From Alienimonas californiensis (lineage in GTDB: Bacteria; Planctomycetota; Planctomycetia; Planctomycetales; Planctomycetaceae): DNA of 64,000 bases. The stretch is from assembly GCF_007743815.1 (NCBI RefSeq), contig NZ_CP036265.1, forward strand, positions 5,401,823 through 5,465,822, given 5' to 3'. The notes beneath the pieces are model-generated. The model ran no database searches and had not been told where the DNA came from. It saw only the letters and a list, made by a program, of their open reading frames with translations. Shown here in pieces: positions 51,324 to 60,788 of the stretch (positions within the stretch are counted from its first letter, which is position 1; every line of letters begins with the position of its first letter). Made by a program: the position numbers and the translations under genes.

Positions 51324-52625
51324 ATGTCGCTGACCCGCCGTTCGCTGCTGACTTCCGCCGTTGCCGCGACCGCCGCCGCGGCCCTGCCCCGGGTGCGGGT
51401 GGTGGGCGAGGAGAAGGCCGCCGCCGCCCTGCGGGACGGCACGGCGGAGCATTGCGTGGTGCTCTGGCTGGGCGGCGGGGCCAGTCAGATCGACACCTTC
51501 GACCCGAAGACGCTGGGCGACCCGAAGGAGCGGAAGGCCGGTTCGGCCTACCCCTCCATCCCCACGGCGATCCCGGGGGCGGAGTTCTGCGAGCACCTGC
51601 CGATGCTCGCCGACCGGGCGGACCGGCTGGCCGTGGTGCGGTCGACGAATCACGACGTGATCGACGAGCACGCCCGGGCCGTCAACCGCATGCACACCGG
51701 CCGGAACACGACCGGGACGGTGGTGTACCCCTCGATCGGCAGCGTGATCGCCTACGAACGCGGCGCGGTGAACGACAAGGTGCCGGCCTACGTGCTGATC
51801 GGCATGCCGTCCGTCAGCCGCGGGCCCGGCTTCCTGGGGCCGACCGCGAACTTCGTCTACCTGACCGACACCAGTCGCGGCCCCTCCGGCCTGACGGTGC
51901 CCGGCAGCCTGTCGTCGGAACGTCGCGCCCGCCGGGAACGGCTGCTCGGCCGCGTGCGGGAGGACGCCCTCGCCCGCACCCCGGAGGGCGCCGACGCCAT
52001 CCGGGCCTACGACGAAACGATCGCCGAGGCCCTGCGGCTGGCCGGGCCGGAGTTCGCCCGGATCTTCGACGCCTCCGACGAGCCCGCCGACCTGCGGAAC
52101 GCCTACGGCTCCGAGTTCGGCCAGCGCTGTCTGCTGGCCCGCCGCCTGATCCAGAACGGCGTGCGGTTCGTGGAGGTCTCCCACAACATTGCCTTCACCA
52201 ACGGCACCGGCTGGGATACCCACAACGAGGGCCAGGAGAAGCAACACCTGCTCATCCGGGAACTCGACGCCGCCCTGGCGACGCTGACGGACGACCTCGA
52301 ATCGCACGGCCTGCTGGACAAGACGCTGATCGTCGTCGCCTCCGAGTTCGGGCGCCCCGCCGGTTTCGATTCCGGCGGCGGCCGCGGCCACCACGGCGGG
52401 AGCTTCACCACCGTCCTCGCCGGCGGCGGCCTGAACCTCGGCAAGGCGATCGGCGAAACGGACGAACTCGGAATGTCGGTCGTCGCCGATCCCGTCGGCG
52501 TCCCGGACCTGCACGCCACGATTTATCACGCCATGGGCATCGACCCGCACACAGAGTTGTACGCCGGCGAGCGCCCCGTCCCCGCGACCGACGGCGGCCA
52601 CGCGATTCGGGAATTGTTCGTCTGA
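51324..52625 (+). CDS. DUF1501 (sulfatase-fold) secreted protein, second copy
   Basis: The 433-residue protein starts with a Tat-like signal (LTRRSLLTSAVAATAAAAL). DUF1501 landmarks are present: CVVLWLGGGASQIDTFDPKT, VVRSTNHDVIDEHARAVNRM, and SEFGRPAGFDSGGGRGHH near the end. It lies 87 bp after the DUF1549 gene on the same strand. Together they mirror the minus-strand DUF1549/DUF1501 pair around the sigma factor. Substrate unknown. Confidence 0.92.
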   Translation: MSLTRRSLLTSAVAATAAAALPRVRVVGEEKAAAALRDGTAEHCVVLWLGGGASQIDTFDPKTLGDPKERKAGSAYPSIPTAIPGAEFCEHLPMLADRADRLAVVRSTNHDVIDEHARAVNRMHTGRNTTGTVVYPSIGSVIAYERGAVNDKVPAYVLIGMPSVSRGPGFLGPTANFVYLTDTSRGPSGLTVPGSLSSERRARRERLLGRVREDALARTPEGADAIRAYDETIAEALRLAGPEFARIFDASDEPADLRNAYGSEFGQRCLLARRLIQNGVRFVEVSHNIAFTNGTGWDTHNEGQEKQHLLIRELDAALATLTDDLESHGLLDKTLIVVASEFGRPAGFDSGGGRGHHGGSFTTVLAGGGLNLGKAIGETDELGMSVVADPVGVPDLHATIYHAMGIDPHTELYAGERPVPATDGGHAIRELFV

Positions 52626-52652
52626 CGAACCCGCCCGCCGCGCACGCAGCGA

Positions 52653-52675
52653 CCCGGACGCTCTCCGCGTCCGGG
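52653..52675. terminator. Hairpin terminator between convergent DUF1501 and ABC permease genes
   Basis: CCCGGACGC (52653-52661) pairs perfectly with GCGTCCGGG (52667-52675) across a 5-nt loop; the plus strand continues CCGTTTCGTTT, a partial T tract. It lies 28 bp after the DUF1501 stop, in the 88-bp gap between the two genes. Confidence 0.65.
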
Positions 52676-52713
52676 CCGTTTCGTTTGCGGCCGCACCGGA
52701 CTGCCGCGGGCGG

Positions 52714-53598
52714 TCAGATGATGTCGGCGAAGGTGCGTTCGGTGCGGGTGAAGTACATCGCGCCGCCGATCAGCAGGATCACGGTCGCCGCCGCGGAGAG
52801 GGCCACGTAGCCCCAATCGGGCGGATCGGTCCCCAGCACGCTCCACCGCACGCCCTCGATCGCCCCGGCCATCGGGTTGAGGTAGTACAGCAGGCGGTAG
52901 TCCGGCGGGATGATGGTCGGCGGGTAGATCACAGGGCTGAGGTAAATTCCCGCCTGGATCATGAAGGGCACGGCGTACTTCACGTCGCGGTACTTCACGT
53001 TCAGCGCCGTGAGCCACAGCCCGCCGGCCAGCGCAGCGGCGGCGGCGAGCAGCAGGAACGCCGGCAGGGCCAGCGCCTCCGGACCGGGGGCGAAGCGGTA
53101 GATCGCCAACACCCCGACGAGCAGCACGAGCTGGATCGCCAGGTCCACCGCCGCCACGCCGAGGTTCGACAGCGGCAGCACGATTCGGGGGAAGTAGACC
53201 TTCGTCAGCAAACCCTGGTTCGTCACCACGCTGTCCGTCGCGCCGGTCAGCGCCGCCGAGAAGAACATCCACGGCACCAGTCCGCAGAAGGCGAACGCGG
53301 CGTAGGGCACGCCCGCGGGCAACTGATCTTCGAGCCCCACGGCCTTGCCGAAGATCAGGGTGAAGATGGCCATGCTGATCAGCGGCCGCACGACCGCCCA
53401 ACCGATGCCCAGCACGCTTTGCCGGTAACGGGCGGCGACGTTGCGGCTGGTCAGCAGGACCAACAGGTCCCGATACCGCCACAGTTCGGCAAAGTCCGGC
53501 AGCGGCCAGCCGCTGGGGGGACGAATCACCGTCCGGCTGAGGCCGGTCGGGGACGCGGCGACGGAGGCCGGCGGGGAGGTGGCGGGGGCGTGCGTCAT
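52714..53598 (-). CDS. Polysaccharide export ABC-2 permease (Wzm/TagG-like)
   Basis: The ATG at 53598 gives 294 residues; the long open frame upstream overlaps the kinase gene and is not coding. About six membrane spans follow a cytoplasmic start with RYRDLLVLLTSRNVAARYRQSVLGIGW-like family residues (only part shown here: LLTSRNVAARYRQSVLG). The conserved end DYRLLYYLNPMAGAIEGVRW is typical of Wzm/TagG permeases. It exports a polymer in the ABC-dependent way. The ATPase partner (Wzt) is not in the window. It follows the Wzc-like kinase on the same strand with a 122-bp gap. Confidence 0.9.
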   Translation of the reverse strand: MTHAPATSPPASVAASPTGLSRTVIRPPSGWPLPDFAELWRYRDLLVLLTSRNVAARYRQSVLGIGWAVVRPLISMAIFTLIFGKAVGLEDQLPAGVPYAAFAFCGLVPWMFFSAALTGATDSVVTNQGLLTKVYFPRIVLPLSNLGVAAVDLAIQLVLLVGVLAIYRFAPGPEALALPAFLLLAAAAALAGGLWLTALNVKYRDVKYAVPFMIQAGIYLSPVIYPPTIIPPDYRLLYYLNPMAGAIEGVRWSVLGTDPPDWGYVALSAAATVILLIGGAMYFTRTERTFADII

Positions 53599-53720
53599 GA
53601 TGCGGCGTCCCGGGCGGCCGGGGCGAGGTTCGTCCAATGCACCGGGTTCTGGTGCGCCGGGTTCTAGATCGCCGCCCGTTCGACCGAAAGGCCGACCGCC
53701 GAGCGCGGCCCGCCCCCGCC

Positions 53721-56192
53721 TCACCGCGAGCGGGCGGCGTCCGGCGTCCGGGTCGACCTGCGGGCGGTCGCGGCGTCCCCGTCGGCCGGCGTCGCGGCGA
53801 TGAGGGCCGGGGCGGCGGGGGCACTGGTTCCCTCGTCGGAGTAGTAGGCGTCGCGGCCCGCCATCGCCCCGTACCCGTAACCGCCGTAGTACCCCCCCTG
53901 CACCTCGCGGGTGTACTCGCCGCCGGCCGGCACGGCGTTCACCACCAGGCCCAGCACCCGGGCGCCGGCCTGATCCAGCGTGTCGAGGCACTCGCCCAAC
54001 CGGCGCCGGGTGCGGGGGTGCAACCGGGTCACGACCACCACGCCGTCCGCCAGTCGGGCCGTCGCCGCGGGGTCGGACACCGCCAGCACCGGGGGGCTGT
54101 CCAGCAGGATGAAATCGAACTTCTGGCGGAGCACATCCAGGAACGTTTCGTAGGCCTCGCTGCTGAGCAGCTCCGCCGGGTGATCCGGCCGGGCGGCGCA
54201 GGGGAGCAGCCATAGGCCAGGCTGGCCGCTCTCGACGAGAGCTTCGTCCAGCTTGTCCGGATCGGCGATCACCTCCGCAGTGCCCACGCCCGGGTTGTCC
54301 GCGGCGACCTGGGGCAGTCCGAACATCCGCCGGACGCGGGGGCGGCGCAGGTCCACGTCGACCAGCACCGTCCTCTTACCGACCCGCCCGAGGGTCACGG
54401 CGACGTTCGCCGTCAACGTGCTCTTACCGTCGCCGCGGTCCGGACTGGTCACCTGCACGACCTTCACGCCGTTGCGGGCCGCGGACAGCAGCCCGGTCCG
54501 CACCGCACGGTAGGACTCCGCCAGCTGGCTTTTCGGTCGCAGGACGGTGGAGAGCCCCGCGTCCGGCACGCCCTCCCGAATGCGTTTCCCCTCCTTGAGG
54601 GTCCGGGGCGGGATCTCCGGGACGTGGCCGAGCAGCGGCAGGCCGAACTCCGCCCGCAGTTCCGCCGGGCCGGTGAAGCGGCGGTCGGACTGCTCGAGCA
54701 GATAAGAGAGGCCGAACGCGACCGCCAGCCCCAGCGCCCCGCCGGCGGCGAGCGCCCGGATCAGCGGCGCCCGGGCCGGCCGGCCCGGGCCGGGGGGCAC
54801 GATCGGGGTGACGCGGACGGTGTCGGCGTCCTTCAGCAGGTCGAGTTGATCCACGTCGGCCACTAGCGCCGCGTACAGGTCGGCGTGCCGGTTCCGGCGG
54901 TCGCGCAGCTCCCGCTCGCGCGATTCGGCGTCGCGTACGTCCTCGGCGGCCTCGCGGGTTTCGGCGTACCGCTCGTCCAGTTTGTCGATCTGCGACTGCA
55001 GCACGCGGGCCCGCTCCACCCGGGCGGCGACGTACAGGTCCAAGAACGACGACGGCCCCTCCGTCCCGTCGGGACCGGCCTGCAACCCCGCCCGGTCCGC
55101 CTCGATCCGCCGCAGGGCCGCCACGCGGTTCTCCAGCCGCTTGATGTCCGGGTGATTCTCCCCCTTCGTCTCCCGAGCCTCTTCCAGTTGGAGGATGAGG
55201 TCGAGGTGTTGCTCCTCGAAGCCCAGCTCGGCGATGGCCGGGTTCTCGCCGGCGCTTTCCCGCTTCAGGGAGGCCATCTGGGCCAGCGCCGCCCGCCGTC
55301 CGCCGACCTCCATGGAGGAGCGGATGGACTCCACCTCCGCGGTCAGGTTCGACAGTTCCAGGCTCAGTTCGTCCCGGGCCCGGTCCAGCGCGAGCAGGTC
55401 GGCGGCGTGCGGGTTGAGCGGCTGGCCGTCCGGCCCGCGGACCAGCGGGCTGGTTCGCTCGAACTCGCGGTGGGCGGCCTCGGCGGCCTCCAAGTCGCGG
55501 AGCACCTGATCGCGGGCCTCGCTGATCAGCCGGATCGCCTCGCGGATGCCGGACTGCCCCTCCTCGCGGACCTCCTCGACGAAGGTCGCGACGACGGCGT
55601 CCAGCACGGCGCCGGTCTCCTCCGGGCTCCCGCCGCTGTAGGTGAGTTGCAGCACGCGCGTGCCGGGCACCTGCCCGCCCTCCAGCCCCTTGAGGATGCG
55701 ACCGACCGGGGAGCCGGCCCCCTTGAAGGCCGGCAGTTCGTCCAGGCGCCGCTCGCGGACCGCCCGGGCCACCAGCGGCCCGGTCTGGGCGCGGTACAGG
55801 TAGTTGCCGAGCGCCTCGCCGGCGAGTTCCTCCGGTTCGCCCCCGCCGCCCTCGGACCCCGGCAGCGCCGTCCGGCGGGCGGAGACCGTCAGTTCCGCCA
55901 CGGACTGATACACCGGCGGCTGGTACAGGTCGTACAGGTAGCCCCCGCCCAGCCCGGACGCGAGCCCCAGCAGCAGAACCCACCAGCGTCGGCGGAGCAG
56001 TCGGCCCAGCTGGAAACCCTCCTCCGTGGCGGCGTCTCCGCCCGCCGACTGGGCGCCCCAGCCGCCGTTCGCGTCGTAACCGGTGACGGCATGCGACCGC
56101 GGGGCGTTCGGACCGTCGCCGCCGCGGCCGTATCCCTCAGCCTGCGGGTCTTCGCCGGGAAACGACGAACCAGAAGCGGCGAACGAGGGCAC
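53721..56192 (-). CDS. Wzc/EpsB-like polysaccharide tyrosine autokinase
   Basis: The 823-residue protein (GTG start) has an N-terminal cytoplasmic tail, a first span (WWVLLLGLASGLGGGYLYDL), a Wzz-type periplasmic region with long coiled coils (about 150-480), a second span near 505, and a BY-kinase domain: Walker A SPDRGDGKSTL near 585, Walker A' VLVDVDLRRP near 615, and FDFILLDSPPV as Walker B. The C-terminus has a Tyr cluster (GGYYGGYGYG, later DAYYSDEG) for autophosphorylation. It controls chain length and export of exopolysaccharide. It lies between the ligase/polymerase and permease genes. Confidence 0.93.
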   Translation of the reverse strand: MPSFAASGSSFPGEDPQAEGYGRGGDGPNAPRSHAVTGYDANGGWGAQSAGGDAATEEGFQLGRLLRRRWWVLLLGLASGLGGGYLYDLYQPPVYQSVAELTVSARRTALPGSEGGGGEPEELAGEALGNYLYRAQTGPLVARAVRERRLDELPAFKGAGSPVGRILKGLEGGQVPGTRVLQLTYSGGSPEETGAVLDAVVATFVEEVREEGQSGIREAIRLISEARDQVLRDLEAAEAAHREFERTSPLVRGPDGQPLNPHAADLLALDRARDELSLELSNLTAEVESIRSSMEVGGRRAALAQMASLKRESAGENPAIAELGFEEQHLDLILQLEEARETKGENHPDIKRLENRVAALRRIEADRAGLQAGPDGTEGPSSFLDLYVAARVERARVLQSQIDKLDERYAETREAAEDVRDAESRERELRDRRNRHADLYAALVADVDQLDLLKDADTVRVTPIVPPGPGRPARAPLIRALAAGGALGLAVAFGLSYLLEQSDRRFTGPAELRAEFGLPLLGHVPEIPPRTLKEGKRIREGVPDAGLSTVLRPKSQLAESYRAVRTGLLSAARNGVKVVQVTSPDRGDGKSTLTANVAVTLGRVGKRTVLVDVDLRRPRVRRMFGLPQVAADNPGVGTAEVIADPDKLDEALVESGQPGLWLLPCAARPDHPAELLSSEAYETFLDVLRQKFDFILLDSPPVLAVSDPAATARLADGVVVVTRLHPRTRRRLGECLDTLDQAGARVLGLVVNAVPAGGEYTREVQGGYYGGYGYGAMAGRDAYYSDEGTSAPAAPALIAATPADGDAATARRSTRTPDAARSR

Positions 56193-56317
56193 GGGCGGCC
56201 TTCTGGAGGGAACGGGCGACGGCAGGCGAGCCGCGCGAGGAAAATAGTCGGGACCGGGACTGTCCCGCTCGGACCGGGGCGGCGACGTCGACTGTGCCCG
56301 CCGCCTCGTCGCCCACT

Positions 56318-59194
56318 CTACGGCCGGCGGTCGGCCCCCTTCAAGACGCCCCGACCCTCCCGTCTTGCCCCGCCCCCGTCTTTCGTCGAATCGGACTCAC
56401 GACCGGACGACCGCCCCGCCCGGCGCTCGGCCTCGCGGACCCGGTCGAGCCGTGCCGACAGCGACCGCACCGCCCCCGAGTCCGGCTCCAGGGCGTTGAG
56501 GATCGCGAGTTGGTCCGCGGCGTCGTCCGGTCGCCGGTCGGTGATCAGCCAGTCAATCAGCCGCACCCGGGCCTCGCGGTCCCGCGACTGCACGGCGAGG
56601 TGCTCCTCCAGCGCCGCGACTGCCTCCGCGTCGCGTCGCGTCAGCCGCAGGGCGGCCGCCCGCACGTTCGCCGGCAGGGGCGGCCCGTCCGCATCCGCCG
56701 CGGCGAGGGCGGCGTCGGCGACGAGCGAAGCCAGCCCGGCGTCGACCGCCGCCGCCGCGTCCGCGACGGCGATCTGGGCGGCGAGATCCTCCGGCAGCAA
56801 TCCGCGGAACCGCCCTGCCACGCCGAGCGTGGCGCCGTCCGCCGCCAGCGCCGCCGCCAGAACCGGGTCGCGCGTCGCCCGCTCGTCCGCCGCCGCCAAT
56901 CCAGAAGCGACCTCTGCGGCCCGCTCCGGCTGCATGGCGAGGACGGCGGCCCAGCCGGCGTTCGCGGTCGCCGTCAGCCCCAGTCGATCGGCCCGCCGGG
57001 CGGCGGCGATCTGGGCCGGCACGTCGGCGGGAAAGTTGCGTCGCAGAGCCGTGAGGAACCGCTCGCCAGTCGGGTCCGCCGACGGCTCCGTCCAGGCGAG
57101 GCGGGCGAGGTTCAGGTCCAGCCGAGGGATGAACGGGCAGACCCGTCGGGCCGCGAGCAACCGACCGTACGCCGGCCGGAGGTACCGACGGACCCGCTCG
57201 TCCGCCCGCAGAGTCGCCAGTCGCTCCCCGCCCCCCGGCCCCAGCGCCAGCAGGGCGCCCAGGCCGGGATCGGTCAGGCGATCGAGTTGGGACGGGGTCA
57301 GGTCCGCGGCGGCCGGGTCGGCCGCCAGCGCCTCCGCGGCGGCGTCGCGGTACTGCCTGATTTGCAGTCGGGCCAGGGCGACGCCGGCTTCGGCGTCGTC
57401 CGGTCGGGCGGCCAGCGCCGCTTCCAACCGGGCGACTTCCGCCTCGACCTCCGCGGCGCTCCAGCCGGCCGGATCGGCGACGAGCAGGTTCGGCTCCCGA
57501 TAGATGGTCGCCGGTGCCGCCCGGGCCGTCTCCCACGCCGCCCACCCGCCGACGAGGGCCGTCGCCCCGGCGACCCCGACGGCGAGGAACCGGGTCCCGT
57601 TCGTCGTCTCCCGACCGGCCGCAACGCCGGTCGAACCGGCTGCCACCGCGGCGCCGAACAGCGCCGTCGCCGCCAGCCAGACCGGCGCGCGGGTAATGCC
57701 GTAGTCGAACCCGCCCTGCACCCCCAGCGCCGCGGCGGCGAAGGCCGCCGCGGCGACGGCGTCCGCCGCCCCGGCCCGTCCCGCCCGCCGCACGCCCCAG
57801 ACCAACGTCCCCGCCGCCGCGATCAGCAGTGCGACGCCGACGGCGCCGCCCTCGACCAGCAGTTCGACGTACTGATTGTCCGCGTGGGTGAACCAGGCGG
57901 GGTTCGGCCGGGTGAGGTAGGGCGGCGTCGCGTACCGGTGCGTGCCGAGGCCGGCGCCGAACAGCGGCAGATCGCCGGCGACGCGGACCGCGTCCGCCCA
58001 GTGCTCCCGGCGCTCCCGCAGGGATTCCCACACGCCGCGATCGCGGGTGCCCTCCCACCGGCCCAGCACGGTGCCCTCCACGCCGAGGCCCCACAGCGAC
58101 AGCAGCGCCCCCGCCGTCGCCACCCCCGCCCCGATTAGGCTGAACCGCACCGCCCGCGGCGCCCCGCGGCCGTCCCCGACGGGGCCGGCCGCGGGCGATT
58201 CTCCCTCACGGGGGCGAACGAAGGCCGCGAGCGCCGCGGCGCTCAGCAGCAGACCGAGCGGCGCCGCGGCCAGCCCGCCCCGGCTGCCCGTGACGAGCAG
58301 CCCCGCGGCGATCGTCGCCCCGCAGGCCCACGCCGTCTTTCCGCCCCCGCGGGCCAGCAGCGCCAGCGCCGCCGCCAAGCCGACGTTCAGCAGTTGGGCG
58401 GCGTGATTGCGGTTGAAACCGGCAAAGAACGCCCCCGTCAGCCCCGCGTCGCCCTCCAGCGAAGCGACGAGCCCCCAGTCCGCGGCCCGGCCGATCCGAC
58501 CCAGCACGCCGACGACCGCGAAGGCGCAGGCCGTGCCCGCCACGCCCCACCAGATCACCCGCCGCCCCGCCGCGAACCGTCCGGCCTGAGCGGCGAGAAA
58601 CAGAATCGCCAACCCCGCGGCGAGCCACGAGGCGGTCTGGCGGGTGGAAGGCCGGCAAACCGTCACCGGCGTCCAATGCGGCGCAAGAGTGCCGGCGGCG
58701 GTTTCGAGGTCCCCCCCGCCCGTCGGCGACAGCGCCTGCACGATGCCCAGCGCCAACAAACCTGCCAGCGGGGCGAGCGCCGCCGGCAACGCCAAGGCGC
58801 CGGTCGTCCGTCCGGCCCACTCTCGCACCGCGAAGGCGGCAACGACGAGGGCCGCTCCGCCGGTCACGGCGGCAAGTTGCCAGGCGCCCCAACGGCCGTC
58901 GAGCCACGGTGCCGAGGCCACCGCGGCGACCGCCGCCGCCGCCGCCAGCGAGGGGAGCAAACCCGGCGGGGCCTCGGCCGGCGTGGGTTTCCGGGACGAA
59001 GCCTTCCGCACCGGCGGGACCGGGTCCGACCGACGGGGGACGCGGCGCCGCTGGAGCGCCGCCCGGCGGGCGGCGCCGGCCGCGTCCGCGCGGCGGATGA
59101 AGTCCCGACCGATCGGCCGTGAACCGGCGGCGGCGCCGGCGTCAGGCGCGGCGGGGGCCAAGGCGGGCGGGTCCACCGGGTCGGGGCTGGGCAA
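56318..59194 (-). CDS. O-antigen ligase/polymerase-type membrane protein with a C-terminal TPR-like region
   Basis: The 958-residue protein starts at TTG 59194; an internal start is possible because the first 80 residues are Pro/Ala/Arg-rich and carry no fold. About 10-12 membrane spans follow, including the O-antigen ligase (Wzy_C) signature region around FGAGLGTHRYATPPYLT and ADNQYVELLVEGGAVG. The last 400 residues are soluble helical repeats (PDDAEAGVALARLQIRQY; AEVASGLAAADERAT) like TPR. It probably joins or polymerises polysaccharide units at the outer face of the inner membrane. Upstream of the Wzc-like kinase gene. Confidence 0.87.
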   Translation of the reverse strand: MPSPDPVDPPALAPAAPDAGAAAGSRPIGRDFIRRADAAGAARRAALQRRRVPRRSDPVPPVRKASSRKPTPAEAPPGLLPSLAAAAAVAAVASAPWLDGRWGAWQLAAVTGGAALVVAAFAVREWAGRTTGALALPAALAPLAGLLALGIVQALSPTGGGDLETAAGTLAPHWTPVTVCRPSTRQTASWLAAGLAILFLAAQAGRFAAGRRVIWWGVAGTACAFAVVGVLGRIGRAADWGLVASLEGDAGLTGAFFAGFNRNHAAQLLNVGLAAALALLARGGGKTAWACGATIAAGLLVTGSRGGLAAAPLGLLLSAAALAAFVRPREGESPAAGPVGDGRGAPRAVRFSLIGAGVATAGALLSLWGLGVEGTVLGRWEGTRDRGVWESLRERREHWADAVRVAGDLPLFGAGLGTHRYATPPYLTRPNPAWFTHADNQYVELLVEGGAVGVALLIAAAGTLVWGVRRAGRAGAADAVAAAAFAAAALGVQGGFDYGITRAPVWLAATALFGAAVAAGSTGVAAGRETTNGTRFLAVGVAGATALVGGWAAWETARAAPATIYREPNLLVADPAGWSAAEVEAEVARLEAALAARPDDAEAGVALARLQIRQYRDAAAEALAADPAAADLTPSQLDRLTDPGLGALLALGPGGGERLATLRADERVRRYLRPAYGRLLAARRVCPFIPRLDLNLARLAWTEPSADPTGERFLTALRRNFPADVPAQIAAARRADRLGLTATANAGWAAVLAMQPERAAEVASGLAAADERATRDPVLAAALAADGATLGVAGRFRGLLPEDLAAQIAVADAAAAVDAGLASLVADAALAAADADGPPLPANVRAAALRLTRRDAEAVAALEEHLAVQSRDREARVRLIDWLITDRRPDDAADQLAILNALEPDSGAVRSLSARLDRVREAERRAGRSSGRESDSTKDGGGARREGRGVLKGADRRP

Positions 59195-59244
59195 TCGGTC
59201 GCCGACGGTCAGTCGTCGTCATCGCCTGTCGCGATTGATGAGGA

Positions 59245-60537
59245 CTACGGGGCCTGGGGAGTGGCCGCCCGGGGGGCGGGGACGAAGACGCGCTGGACGT
59301 CGTCGTCGTCATCCCCGTTGTTCAGCCCGATGGCCAGGCCGCCGCCGATGCCGATGGCCAACGGCAGCAATGACCCGCCGAGCGCCCCTCCCCCGCCGCC
59401 GCCCGCGGCCCCGCCGCCGCCGCCAACCGGCCCGCCAGCGAGGGGACCGGGGGGGCCGGGGGGAAGCGGCGGGCCGATGACGGCGAAGTCGTCCGGATCC
59501 GCCCCCGGCGGGCCGATCGGCGCCTGCTTGAGCACGCGGCGGACGACCGTCCGGAACGGACCGTCGACGTTCTGCTGCACCACGGGCCGTTCCTTCACCA
59601 CGTTCAGGCCGACCACGCTCGCCCCGTACAGCGGCGTGCCGGTCGCGTCGCCGGGCAGCGCCGAGGCGGGGGAACTGACCATCACGTGCGTGTACAGGCC
59701 CGGCTCCAGATCCTTCGGCAGCCGGTAGCGGCCCTCGCCGTCGGCGGTCAGGGAGGCGACCTGGTCCCCATTGCGGATCAGGAAAATCTCGGCGCCCGGA
59801 AGCGGCTGGAGGAGGCCGTCGGCGTCGAACATCCGGGCGAGGCCCTCGGCGCCAGCGGGCGTGCCGCCAAGGAGGGCGGTCCGCAACGCTGCGGGGCGGA
59901 AGACGGGCTCTTGGCCGCCGGCGGCCACGTTCGCGGGCAGGTCCGCCGGCTCGACAGCCGCGGCCGGGGCGACGGGAGCCGGGGCGGCGGACGCCGCGGC
60001 GGGCGAGACCGGGCCGGCGGCGGCGCCGAACTGTTCCGGGAACCGACGGGCGAGGATCGCCAGCGCCAGCGCCCGGTCGGACGGCGGGGCCAGCAGGCGG
60101 ACCGAGGAGGCGTCCTCAGACAGCGGCTCCGCCTCAATCTTCTGGGAGAAGATCGCCATCGCCTCGCCGGCGACGCCGATCACGCTGTAAACGCCCGGCG
60201 GGACCGAACCGCTCTCCAGCGAGCCGTCCGTCCCCAGCAGGCCGGTGGCGACGACGGCTCCGTGACGGACCAGTCGCACCGACGGCCGGACGCCGTCGCC
60301 CTCGCCGGACGCCACCAGCGGCACCCGCACGCCGCGGTTCGCAGGCGGGGCCGGTTCGGCGACGTCGGCCGGTTCGGCCGGCTCGTCGAAGAGGTCGGCG
60401 CCGACCGGGTCGTCGAAGGCGGCGTTGTCGGACAAATCCAACGCGGGCGCCTCGGGGAGGGCGGGCTCCTGGGCGACGGCGGATCCGCCGACCAGGAGAA
60501 CCGCCGCCAGCAAGAGCGACGTGCGGGTGAAGATCAT
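59245..60537 (-). CDS. Secreted Gly/Pro-rich protein of the polysaccharide locus
   Basis: The ATG at 60537 begins a signal peptide (SLLLAAVLLVGGSAVA), giving 430 residues. The middle has beta-sandwich segments (VRPSVRLVRHGAVVATGLLG, PGVYSVIGVAGEAMAIF and a second YRLPKDLEPGLYTHV unit), perhaps carboxypeptidase-regulatory-like folds. The C-terminus is Gly/Pro-rich, then a hydrophobic stretch (LLPLAIGIGGGLAIGL) followed by Asp residues, which is unlike PEP-CTERM tails. It may line or anchor the surface polymer. It is divergent from the exosortase gene. Confidence 0.7.
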   Translation of the reverse strand: MIFTRTSLLLAAVLLVGGSAVAQEPALPEAPALDLSDNAAFDDPVGADLFDEPAEPADVAEPAPPANRGVRVPLVASGEGDGVRPSVRLVRHGAVVATGLLGTDGSLESGSVPPGVYSVIGVAGEAMAIFSQKIEAEPLSEDASSVRLLAPPSDRALALAILARRFPEQFGAAAGPVSPAAASAAPAPVAPAAAVEPADLPANVAAGGQEPVFRPAALRTALLGGTPAGAEGLARMFDADGLLQPLPGAEIFLIRNGDQVASLTADGEGRYRLPKDLEPGLYTHVMVSSPASALPGDATGTPLYGASVVGLNVVKERPVVQQNVDGPFRTVVRRVLKQAPIGPPGADPDDFAVIGPPLPPGPPGPLAGGPVGGGGGAAGGGGGGALGGSLLPLAIGIGGGLAIGLNNGDDDDDVQRVFVPAPRAATPQAP

Positions 60538-60788
60538 CTCAGACGCGTGCGGACGGAAGACTGGGAGGACTGGGGAAGGATCGCGGGGAGCTGGCGGGGG
60601 CGCCGTCAGAGCCGACCCATCTTACCACTGTACCCTCACGATCGATCCGACACACACGAAACGCACGGTCGTTTCTCCAACCGCCCCAGTTTCAGTAACC
60701 CCCCGGCGTTCCGGGGGGCCGCCTCCCGGGGAAACGCCGCGGGGGCGCGGTTCGCAGTGCCCTTGCCGGATAGGGTTCAAAGCGGATC
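60538..60788. promoter_or_regulatory. 251-bp divergent region upstream of the exosortase gene
   Basis: The region between two locus genes contains a GC-rich imperfect palindrome around 60700-60750 (CCCCCGGCGTT with AACGCCGCGGGGG) and AT-richer stretches near 60625-60690. Promoters for both divergent genes should be here, but no consensus match is convincing. Confidence 0.4.

Noticed and set aside
54885-57503. An 872-codon plus-strand frame opposite the Wzc-like and ligase genes
   Set aside because: It spans two real genes and their gap, and its product changes composition at the gene boundary, as a shadow frame does.
59245-60537. PEP-CTERM-type substrate of the exosortase
   Set aside because: The hydrophobic stretch is followed by Asp rather than Arg residues and lacks a PEP-like motif; kept only as a weak candidate.
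60690-60760. Riboswitch in the exosortase leader
   Set aside because: Only an imperfect GC palindrome is present; no known riboswitch core could be matched.
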